Part shown: positions 1 to 4,805 of the stretch, one piece after another
Position numbering within the stretch: position 1 is the first letter of the stretch
How the letters are laid out: each line of letters starts with the position of its first letter
Origin: Anaerolineae bacterium
GTDB taxonomy: Bacteria; Chloroflexota; Anaerolineae; Promineifilales; Promineifilaceae
Reading direction: 5' to 3'
Length of the DNA: 6,611 bases
NCBI GenBank assembly: GCA_028284105.1
Contig: JANQSK010000706.1
Coordinates: 1-6,611, forward strand
Position numbers and translations under genes: made by a program
The notes under the pieces: model-generated
What the model was told of the DNA's origin: nothing
Seen by the model: only the letters and a program-made list of their open reading frames with translations
Database searches by the model: none

Positions 1-37
1 GCTTTCTGCCCTCATCCTTCATCCTTATTGCCTTACT

Positions 38-661
38 ATGTCGTACCATTGGTATCTCCGCGTTTTATCCCCATCCCCCCATCTCGTATTGCATATTGGA
101 CATGGCGTTGAATTTGAAGACGGCCGTTACAGCAGCTTTCAAGATGAGGAGTCCGTCATTGATGTGCATCAAGAGCAGGAAAAACAGCTCTTTGATGCCA
201 CAATCCAAGCCTTTATTCCCAAAGACCAACTCATTAGTGTCGTTGCGTTAAGACCGAATCGTCGATTCTGGTTCTCAATTCGATTAGAACATCAAGTTGA
301 GCATTTAGGCACAGACGCTAGCCAACTGCCTGAGCAATTTGATCGATATTGGGGATATCCTGATTCAATTGCAGATTATTTGTTTGTCGGGGGAAACTCG
401 GGAAATCACGAAAAAAAGCGGTTGCTCGCTCATGTGGAAACATTAGAAGACCATCTTCTCAACAATTTGGAAAAACAACCCTCATTTCATCATATTTTAG
501 CGGATTACGGCCGTATTTTTTGGACGCTCGATGGAGACCTTTTTTTAGCCATCAATGACAAAGATAATGCCGTAGACCTTACCCATATTCAACAGACCTT
601 TTCGCAGGTAGCAAAACCCTTTACCCTCCCCGTACCTCAACTATCGTTTACTGAATCATAG
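38..661 (+). CDS. Hypothetical protein, 207 residues, no recognised family
   Basis: I do not recognise this protein. It is soluble-looking, with no signal peptide, membrane segment or metal motif. The N-terminal part (residues 3-35) alternates hydrophobic and polar residues like a beta-sheet. Residues 45-100 hold the stretch IPKDQLISVVALRPNRRFWF, and residues 125-145 look helical and charged. The tract ILADYGRIFWTLDGDLFLAI (about 153-172) again looks like paired strands. The ATG at 38 has no Shine-Dalgarno sequence. The frame stays open upstream to the window edge, so the true start could lie further left. A CATCCTT unit is repeated in tandem just before the ATG. The next gene follows after 25 bases on the same strand, so the two may be cotranscribed. 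The coding sequence contains two ACGGCCGT palindromes (120-127, 507-514), both read as Gly-Arg. That it is a real gene rests on its length, its protein-like composition and the adjacent co-directional gene. Confidence 0.75.
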   Translation: MSYHWYLRVLSPSPHLVLHIGHGVEFEDGRYSSFQDEESVIDVHQEQEKQLFDATIQAFIPKDQLISVVALRPNRRFWFSIRLEHQVEHLGTDASQLPEQFDRYWGYPDSIADYLFVGGNSGNHEKKRLLAHVETLEDHLLNNLEKQPSFHHILADYGRIFWTLDGDLFLAINDKDNAVDLTHIQQTFSQVAKPFTLPVPQLSFTES

Positions 662-686
662 CGCCGCACTACACAAACATTCTGCC

Positions 687-1115
687 ATGACAAAGCCAAT
701 CAACATGCTATCCCTTCGATTTGCCCCCTCGGCAACCCTTCAACGTGGCTGGCAGATTTACATTGATAATCAAGCGCTTTTGAGCATATTAGAAGATAGC
801 ATGCCATCTGGATATCGCTGGGTTGAAAAGAAGGATGCACGTCTTAATTTGGCACAGCTTCAAGACAGCACGCACCAATCAGGTCATTACGAGCTATTAA
901 TTTGCGCTCACTGTGCGGAGATGGGGTACATGGACTGTGGGGATTTGCTCTTACATGAAGTAAAAGTGCATCATGAGGGCGATATTATTCAATGGGAAAT
1001 TGACCTACCAGGTTATCAATATCTTTTCGACGAAGCAGAACCACTTCGTTTTTCATTTCATCAACCACAATATGCCAAAGCGATTGAAAAAGCGTTCAAT
1101 TCTAAACAAATTTAG
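687..1115 (+). CDS. Hypothetical protein with CxxC...C cluster, 142 residues
   Basis: The layout is a strand pair near the N-terminus (WQIYIDNQALLSIL, about 22-35), then LLICAHCAEMGYMDCGDLLL (about 70-89), then a strand ending IIQWEIDLPGY (100-110). The visible cysteines are C73, C76 and C84, with H75 between the first two. This order (short 'IYIDG'-like start, a hydrophobic strand into C-x-x-C, another Cys, then a 'VVW'-like strand) resembles a widespread family of small uncharacterised bacterial proteins. In that family the cysteine patch reads roughly CPxCGDLGCG. I base this on memory of the pattern only. A zinc or redox role for the cysteines is inference. No Shine-Dalgarno sequence precedes the ATG; the gene lies 25 bases after the upstream co-directional gene, so reinitiation within one transcript is plausible. 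Its stop is 4 bases from the stop of the opposing gene. Confidence 0.75.
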   Translation: MTKPINMLSLRFAPSATLQRGWQIYIDNQALLSILEDSMPSGYRWVEKKDARLNLAQLQDSTHQSGHYELLICAHCAEMGYMDCGDLLLHEVKVHHEGDIIQWEIDLPGYQYLFDEAEPLRFSFHQPQYAKAIEKAFNSKQI

Positions 1116-1119
1116 CTTC

Positions 1120-1761
1120 TTACAGATTGAATTGCTCTAGGTAATTTTGATACTTATCTGTGACAGTTCGTGGCTCTTGACCTTGCAAGATGTCAATCAC
1201 GGCTCTAAGAAAGGTAACAAGCGCCGCACGTGTTGGTCCGAGTGATTCATCATACGCAATGCGAGCAACGGCCGTTTCAATGCCCGTGATCAACTCAACT
1301 CTATTTCCACCTGATTGAATAGTAGCAACGGCCGTTTGTGTCACCTGGGTGGCTATCTGTTGCAATCCCACTTCAATTTGTTGTTGAATCTCCTGCTGTC
1401 GCTCTTCAGGGGTGAGATCCAAATATTTCAGCGATTCACTCTCTAAGGTCGCTCTTTCATCGGGGGACATGGCGGCAAGCTGTTCTGCTCGTTCTAACAT
1501 GGCCTGATCTTGAGCGAGATCGGGAAGGCCAAGATGCGCGTCAATTTGTACAACTTCTCGCAGCACAGTTACAGCTTCATCGTATTTTCCTAAATCTTGT
1601 AAATATCCAGCCAAATTGAACAGTTGAGCCGCTAAGTTTTGCGCATCCTTTGGTTGTCTCAATTGAGTGATTGCTTGAGTTTGATAGGAAACGGCCGTTT
1701 CCAACTCTAAATCTTGGGCTGCCGAGCAAGCTTTTTGAATCAATGCGATCGTCGTATCCAT
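1120..1761 (-). CDS. Tetratricopeptide-repeat protein, 213 residues
   Basis: Largely helical, acidic and glutamine-rich. One good TPR unit is visible, AAQLFNLAGYLQDLGKYDEA continuing into TVLREVVQID (about residues 44-74 from this start), and a weaker helical pair precedes it (residues 3-35). The segment around 97-135 is charged and may form a coiled coil (LTPEERQQEIQQQIEVGLQQ). TPRs bind other proteins; the partner here is unknown. The frame can be extended to an ATG at 1797, adding 12 residues, but that ATG directly abuts the U-tract of the terminator of the gene upstream and has no ribosome binding site. The ATG at 1761 lies 7 bases after an extended -10-like TGCGATAAT, which would suit a leaderless transcript, so I prefer it. 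The gene holds three ACGGCCGT palindromes, all read as Thr-Ala-Val. It converges on the plus-strand gene ending at 1115. Confidence 0.8.
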   Translation of the reverse strand: MDTTIALIQKACSAAQDLELETAVSYQTQAITQLRQPKDAQNLAAQLFNLAGYLQDLGKYDEAVTVLREVVQIDAHLGLPDLAQDQAMLERAEQLAAMSPDERATLESESLKYLDLTPEERQQEIQQQIEVGLQQIATQVTQTAVATIQSGGNRVELITGIETAVARIAYDESLGPTRAALVTFLRAVIDILQGQEPRTVTDKYQNYLEQFNL

Positions 1762-1768
1762 TAAATCA

Positions 1769-1777
1769 ATTATCGCA
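1769..1777 (-). promoter_or_regulatory. Possible extended -10 for the TPR gene
   Basis: On the minus strand this reads TGCGATAAT, a TG-N extended -10 with one mismatch to TATAAT. It ends 7 bases before the ATG at 1761, so transcription would begin at or next to that ATG. A separate promoter is expected here because the upstream gene ends in an intrinsic terminator. No -35 element is evident. Confidence 0.35.
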
Positions 1778-1797
1778 TGCTCATCGCATTTTCCCAT

Positions 1798-1832
1798 AAA
1801 AAAAGACCCAGCGATTAGGCTGAGTCTTTTTT
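1798..1832 (-). terminator. Intrinsic terminator of the 55-residue protein gene
   Basis: Plus-strand arms GACCCAGC (1805-1812) and GCTGAGTC (1819-1826) form an 8-pair stem with a 6-base loop. Flanking A and T tracts (1798-1804 and 1827-1832) extend it. The single imperfect pair is C-A in plus-strand RNA but a G-U wobble in minus-strand RNA, so the hairpin is better on the minus strand. There it is followed by seven U residues. It begins about 25 bases after the stop of the small gene at 1857. The U-tract ends immediately at the upstream ATG (1797) of the TPR frame. Confidence 0.8.
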
Positions 1833-1856
1833 AAAAGTTTCGTTTGTTGGGGTCAA

Positions 1857-2024
1857 TTACCGAATGCGGTTTTCAGAAACAGAGCGCATTTGGTTAACGA
1901 GGGCGTTAAAAGCTTTAGCAGTTGCTTTGCGAATTTGACCGTTACGATTGTTGTTTACCATTTTTGCTAAGTCACGTTCGTGACCTCGAGCGATTACACT
2001 TGCTACTTGTGGATGTGTGTACAT
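1857..2024 (-). CDS. Small basic protein, 55 residues, function unknown
   Basis: The translation begins MYTHPQVASVIARGHERDLA and ends in RSVSENRIR. It has 10 Arg/Lys against 3 Asp/Glu, is rich in Asn and Ala, and has no cysteine. The residue pattern suggests two helices (about 4-23 and 30-50) joined by an NNNRNG turn. There is no signal peptide or membrane segment. I do not recognise a family. Reality is supported by gene-like context on both sides. AAGAGGTG (2037-2030) supplies a strong Shine-Dalgarno sequence with GAGG 7 bases from the ATG, a promoter-like region lies upstream, and a well-formed intrinsic terminator follows the stop. It therefore looks like a monocistronic, possibly well expressed unit. 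A nucleic-acid- or ribosome-associated role is conceivable from the charge, but this is inference only. Confidence 0.78.
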   Translation of the reverse strand: MYTHPQVASVIARGHERDLAKMVNNNRNGQIRKATAKAFNALVNQMRSVSENRIR

Positions 2025-2029
2025 CTTAA

Positions 2030-2037
2030 CACCTCTT
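2030..2037 (-). promoter_or_regulatory. Strong ribosome binding site of the 55-residue gene
   Basis: The minus strand reads AAGAGGTG, with GAGG separated by 7 bases from the ATG at 2024. It is the clearest Shine-Dalgarno sequence in the window besides that of the nucleoside phosphorylase, and it fixes this start. Confidence 0.75.
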
Positions 2038-2111
2038 AAAAAGTGTCCAACGTCTTTGTTGAATCACTTGAATATTGTTTAACGTTATGCTTTTTATTGT
2101 AATAAATTCGT

Positions 2112-2140
2112 ATTTAAAAGGGGTGCAAAATTGATGTCAA
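2112..2140 (-). promoter_or_regulatory. Candidate sigma-70-type promoter of the 55-residue gene
   Basis: A perfect -35 TTGACA lies at 2140-2135 (minus). After a 17-base spacer comes TTAAAT (2117-2112), a 4 of 6 match to TATAAT. This would give a leader of roughly 80 bases before the ATG at 2024. A TACAAT hexamer closer to the gene (about 2095-2100) is an alternative -10 but lacks a -35 at the right distance. Confidence 0.5.
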
Positions 2141-2226
2141 ATGTGTGTAAAGATCGGGCGAATTGTGTCAAAAATGTGTCAAAATATCACAGCTTTTACA
2201 CACCTTGCTCAAAACAAGACTTTTGA
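2133..2226. repeat. Cluster of TTGACA/TGTGTCAA direct and inverted repeats
   Basis: An 11-base unit TGTGTCAAAAA (2164-2174) is followed at once by TGTGTCAAAAT (2175-2185). TGTCAA cores sit at 2135-2140, 2166-2171 and 2177-2182, spaced 31 and 11 bases apart, close to whole helical turns. GTGTGTAAA (2143-2151) and TTTACACAC (2195-2203) form a 9-base inverted repeat around the tandem pair. TCAAAA (2209-2214) and TTTTGA (2221-2226) form a further 6-base inverted repeat. The arrangement lies just upstream of the candidate promoter for the small basic protein and looks like an operator or activator-binding array. The binding protein is unknown. Confidence 0.5.
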
Positions 2227-2280
2227 CCTATTACTGGGGTTTTAGTCAATAAAACGGGGGAATAAGGCAATATGCGGAAA

Positions 2281-2733
2281 TTATTTGGACAAATCGCTAT
2301 GATTTCCCAAATTTATGTTTTTAACAAATATTACTTCTGTGACATCTTGTAACGGCCGTAAATCCACAATCGCCCCCGCGTCACGAAACCCCATATGCCG
2401 GTGCCAAGCCTGTGGCGGCCCTTCATCCGATTGAGAGGAGCTCATAATTAATGACAACCCCTTCTCTTGAGCGAGATTCTCCAAAAAAGCCAGCATCCCA
2501 CGACCTATGCCCTGCATTCGATAAGACTCCTCAACAAAGATAATGTCCATATAGGGAATAAACGACCAGAAATAACTAAATCTCAAATAACCTATAATGG
2601 TCTCATTCTCAATAGCTACAATGTATTCATTTTGGGCGATTTTTTGTTGAACCATCCCATCAGGCAAATAATCATTTTCATTCAGAAGCCAATCAAGTTC
2701 GCTCAACTCAGCCAATCGAATGTCAACTGTCAT
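2281..2733 (-). CDS. GNAT-family N-acetyltransferase
   Basis: A 150-residue single-domain protein of usual GNAT length. It should transfer an acetyl group from acetyl-CoA to an amine; the substrate cannot be read from the sequence. The core strand is IIGYLRFSYFW (46-56). Motif A follows, with MDIIFVEESYRMQGIGRGML (62-81) giving the acetyl-CoA pyrophosphate loop R72-MQ-G74-I-G76. The motif B region is AWHRHMGFRDAGAIVDLRPL (109-128), with the family's typical 'Y/HxxxGF' element (H113, G115, F116). The start ATG overlaps the stop of the upstream membrane-protein gene by 4 bases (ATGA), so translation is probably coupled. The gene contains one ACGGCCGT palindrome (2352-2359), in the third reading frame (Arg-Pro). 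No terminator is evident after the stop. Confidence 0.9.
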   Translation of the reverse strand: MTVDIRLAELSELDWLLNENDYLPDGMVQQKIAQNEYIVAIENETIIGYLRFSYFWSFIPYMDIIFVEESYRMQGIGRGMLAFLENLAQEKGLSLIMSSSQSDEGPPQAWHRHMGFRDAGAIVDLRPLQDVTEVIFVKNINLGNHSDLSK

Positions 2734-3113
2734 ATCAATTCTTTTTTCCCAATTTCTCTATTTTCAATATAGTGCATGTGTATGATGGCAATAATTGCCC
2801 CTACCACTCCTCCAATGGCACTGCCCAGCGCAGCAGTGGAAAAAACAGAAATCACACCACCAGCGACAAATGCCCATAAAACACAACGTAAGGCATGTTC
2901 ACTACGAGAGAAGGTAGGGTCCAATATATGATCAAATAAGAGACTAATGATGATGGCTGGAAATCCTGCGCCTAAGCTACCCACCATCCATTTGGAAAGT
3001 CCCAATGGCTCAACAGTAATCGCCACCCACATCATTGAGCAGCAAAAAATAAGAAGTATAAATAATATTGTTTGGATTAAAAGTGATGTAACGATTTGAA
3101 GCAGGTATCGCAT
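2730..3113 (-). CDS. Small multi-pass membrane protein, unknown function
   Basis: A 127-residue hydrophobic protein with about four membrane segments: 8-30, 44-62, 75-95 and 97-113. The last is glycine/alanine-rich (LGSAIGGVVGAIIAIIHMHY). A short charged tail (ENREIGKKELI) follows, and two cysteines (C24, C25) lie in the first segment. I recognise no family. The ATG at 3113 is supported by GAGG at 3122-3119, 5 bases upstream. The gene overlaps the GNAT gene by 4 bases, so the two proteins are probably made together. It lies 54 bases downstream of the glucokinase gene, with a hairpin in the gap, and may be the fourth gene of the minus-strand operon. Confidence 0.8.
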   Translation of the reverse strand: MRYLLQIVTSLLIQTILFILLIFCCSMMWVAITVEPLGLSKWMVGSLGAGFPAIIISLLFDHILDPTFSRSEHALRCVLWAFVAGGVISVFSTAALGSAIGGVVGAIIAIIHMHYIENREIGKKELI

Positions 3114-3123
3114 TGCGGCCTCG

Positions 3124-3149
3124 TGAACAAACTGTCTTTGCTTTGTTCA
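3124..3149 (-). promoter_or_regulatory. Perfect 8-base hairpin ahead of the membrane-protein gene
   Basis: TGAACAAA (3124-3131) and TTTGTTCA (3142-3149) are exact inverted repeats with a 10-base loop. On the minus strand the second arm ends one base before the GAGG ribosome binding site of the membrane-protein gene, and no U-tract follows. It is therefore not a standard terminator. It could partly hide the ribosome binding site, be a processing site, or bind a dimeric protein as DNA. Confidence 0.45.
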
Positions 3150-3167
3150 ACGTTTCAGGCCCATAAA

Positions 3168-3908
3168 TTACGACACGGCCGAAACGGCAGCACCTACAAT
3201 TCCGGCTTCATTACGAAGCTGGGCCGGCACCACTTCGGCATTCACATCGATATGGTGCAGGAACTTTTCATGCTTTTTACTTACCCCACCCCCAATAATA
3301 ATTAGGTCAGGGGAAAACAAAGCATCTATATGTTGAAAATAGGTATTGAGACGGGCACCCCACTCTTTCCAACTTAACCCCTCTTCATCACGAATTCGGC
3401 TCGCCATGTGATCTTCAGCATCGTGCTTCATATATTGGAGGTACATGTGGCCCAATTCCAAATTGGGGATGAGCTTGCCATCTATAAACATGACGCTCCC
3501 AACCCCTGTGCCTAAGGTAAAGATCATGACTGCACCGTTTCGGTCTTTACCAGCACCGTACTTCATTTCAGCAACGCCAGCTACGTCTGCATCATTGAGC
3601 AGCGTCACATCACATCCAGTTGATTTAGCAAGCTCTTTTTGGCCCGGATATCCAATCCAGCCTTTGTCGATATTAGCGGCGCTTTTAACAATGCCATTTT
3701 GTACAACAGACGGTATACCGACCCCTAATGGGCCTGAGTAATCAAAATGTTCCACAATTTTCTTAACCGTTTTGATTACAGCTTTTGGTGTTGCGGGTTG
3801 TGGCGTCTCGATGCGTAAACGATCAGTCGCAAATTGACCTTTCTTTAAATCAACCATCGCGCCTTTGATACCAGAACCGCCAATATCAATACCTAGAACA
3901 TGTTTCAT
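3168..3908 (-). CDS. ppgK: Polyphosphate glucokinase (ROK family)
   Basis: A 246-residue cytosolic kinase of the ROK/ASKHA fold. It should phosphorylate glucose to glucose-6-phosphate using inorganic polyphosphate and possibly ATP. The phosphate-1 loop is LGIDIGGSGIKG (5-16). The segment TPQPATPKAV (35-44), then PLGVGIPSVV and AANIDKGWIG, closely matches, from memory, actinobacterial polyphosphate glucokinases such as that of Mycobacterium tuberculosis. The catalytic aspartate is D106 in LLNDADVAG, phosphate-2 is TLGTGVGS (131-138), the sugar-binding E-x-GH is at 151-154 (ELGH), and the adenosine-side loop is IIIGGGVSKK (203-212). The ROK zinc motif (CxCGxxGCxE) is absent, as is usual for this subgroup. 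GGTGA lies 3 bases before the ATG. The gene follows the patatin-like gene by 45 bases and is probably cotranscribed with it. Confidence 0.93.
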   Translation of the reverse strand: MKHVLGIDIGGSGIKGAMVDLKKGQFATDRLRIETPQPATPKAVIKTVKKIVEHFDYSGPLGVGIPSVVQNGIVKSAANIDKGWIGYPGQKELAKSTGCDVTLLNDADVAGVAEMKYGAGKDRNGAVMIFTLGTGVGSVMFIDGKLIPNLELGHMYLQYMKHDAEDHMASRIRDEEGLSWKEWGARLNTYFQHIDALFSPDLIIIGGGVSKKHEKFLHHIDVNAEVVPAQLRNEAGIVGAAVSAVS

Positions 3909-3953
3909 ACTTCACCGCCTTGTTGTTGTGTCAAGTGAAAGATTGCGAGCCTA

Positions 3954-4802
3954 TCACTCATATTTACTACTATGTTTGCTCAAAAATATCACATCTGATT
4001 GATGTTCGCGAACGGCCGTTTTTCCTGCCTCAACGCCTTCTTCCCATCGATGAAAATCAAGAAAGCCGATGGTGCCAAGATATGGCCGTAAGAGTAAATC
4101 AGGCTTTGATAGGGCCATCCGCGTATTCATCGATTGGGTTGTAATAATATCAACCACTGACGTAAGAACCTGCAAGGATTTGTACCGATTCGTGCGGTTA
4201 AGCACACGACCTACAACACCAGATGCAGGTGGAGGGGAAACATCACCTCCTGTCCCGTATGGGGCGGAATGAGTCAAATCTACCGCAATCACGGCTGATG
4301 CTCCTCGAGCCACCGTAACATCAAAGGGGACATTATTGAGTAAACCACCATCAACCAAAAAGCGTCCCTCACGCTCAACGGGTGGCAGAATCATGGGGAG
4401 GGCGATTGTAGCCAATACGGCCGTTATCACATCCCCTTCGTCAAGCACCACAAGCTGTCGACTTACCAAGTCGGTGGCTACCACGGAAAAAGGGAGCTTC
4501 AACTCTTCAAACGTCGGTCGGCCAATCGTTTCTTCGAGTAGTTTTTCAATTTTTGTGTTTTGGCTTAATGACGGCTCTTTGCGTGGTAGCACATAGATTG
4601 AAGAAACAGATAGTTTTTGAAAAAAGTCACGAATTTGGGCGCTATCGAGACCAGCAGCCAACAAGGCGCCCAACATGCCGCCGATGCTACAGCCTGTAAT
4701 GAGATCGGGTTTGATCTCCAAACGCTCTAGCTCTGCTAATACACCGATGTGAGCCGCCCCTCGTGCGCCCCCACCACCTAATGTTAATCCTAATCGCTTC
4801 AT
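3954..4802 (-). CDS. Patatin-like phospholipase/esterase (RssA/NTE type)
   Basis: A 282-residue protein with the patatin blocks in order. The oxyanion-hole loop GGGGARG is at 9-15, and the nucleophile elbow GCSIG at 37-41 has Ser39. The block ATIALPMILPPV lies at 131-142, and the catalytic aspartate D151 is in VDGGLLNNVP. Ser39 and D151 form the catalytic dyad. There is no signal peptide, so it should hydrolyse acyl esters of lipids from the cytoplasmic side. Its closest well-known relatives are RssA/YlbK-type single-domain proteins. The C-terminal quarter is variable and not assignable. The ATG lies 3 bases after the stop of the phosphorylase gene, without its own Shine-Dalgarno sequence, so translational coupling is likely. 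Two ACGGCCGT palindromes lie inside (4012-4019, 4417-4424), both Thr-Ala-Val. Confidence 0.93.
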   Translation of the reverse strand: MKRLGLTLGGGGARGAAHIGVLAELERLEIKPDLITGCSIGGMLGALLAAGLDSAQIRDFFQKLSVSSIYVLPRKEPSLSQNTKIEKLLEETIGRPTFEELKLPFSVVATDLVSRQLVVLDEGDVITAVLATIALPMILPPVEREGRFLVDGGLLNNVPFDVTVARGASAVIAVDLTHSAPYGTGGDVSPPPASGVVGRVLNRTNRYKSLQVLTSVVDIITTQSMNTRMALSKPDLLLRPYLGTIGFLDFHRWEEGVEAGKTAVREHQSDVIFLSKHSSKYE

Positions 4803-4805
4803 GCT

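Larger units (their letters stand above)
2025..2280. other. AT-rich intergenic region upstream of the 55-residue gene
   Basis: Apart from the repeat cluster and promoter described separately, it holds a weak hairpin GTTTTA-GTCAA-TAAAAC (2239-2255) flanked by runs of G. This follows the GNAT stop but lacks a U-tract, so I do not call it a terminator. No further coding potential and no ACGGCCGT palindrome were seen. Confidence 0.6.

Noticed and set aside
2239..2255. Hairpin after the GNAT gene as a terminator
   Set aside because: Only six mostly A-T pairs and no U-tract on the minus strand.
2041..2280. Replication origin with DnaA boxes
   Set aside because: The region is AT-rich and repetitive, but no TTATCCACA-like DnaA box is present and no replication genes are nearby.
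2467..2772. Plus-strand open frame of 101 codons opposite the GNAT gene
   Set aside because: It is antisense to a recognisable acetyltransferase, has no motif or ribosome binding site, and its composition is unlike a folded protein.
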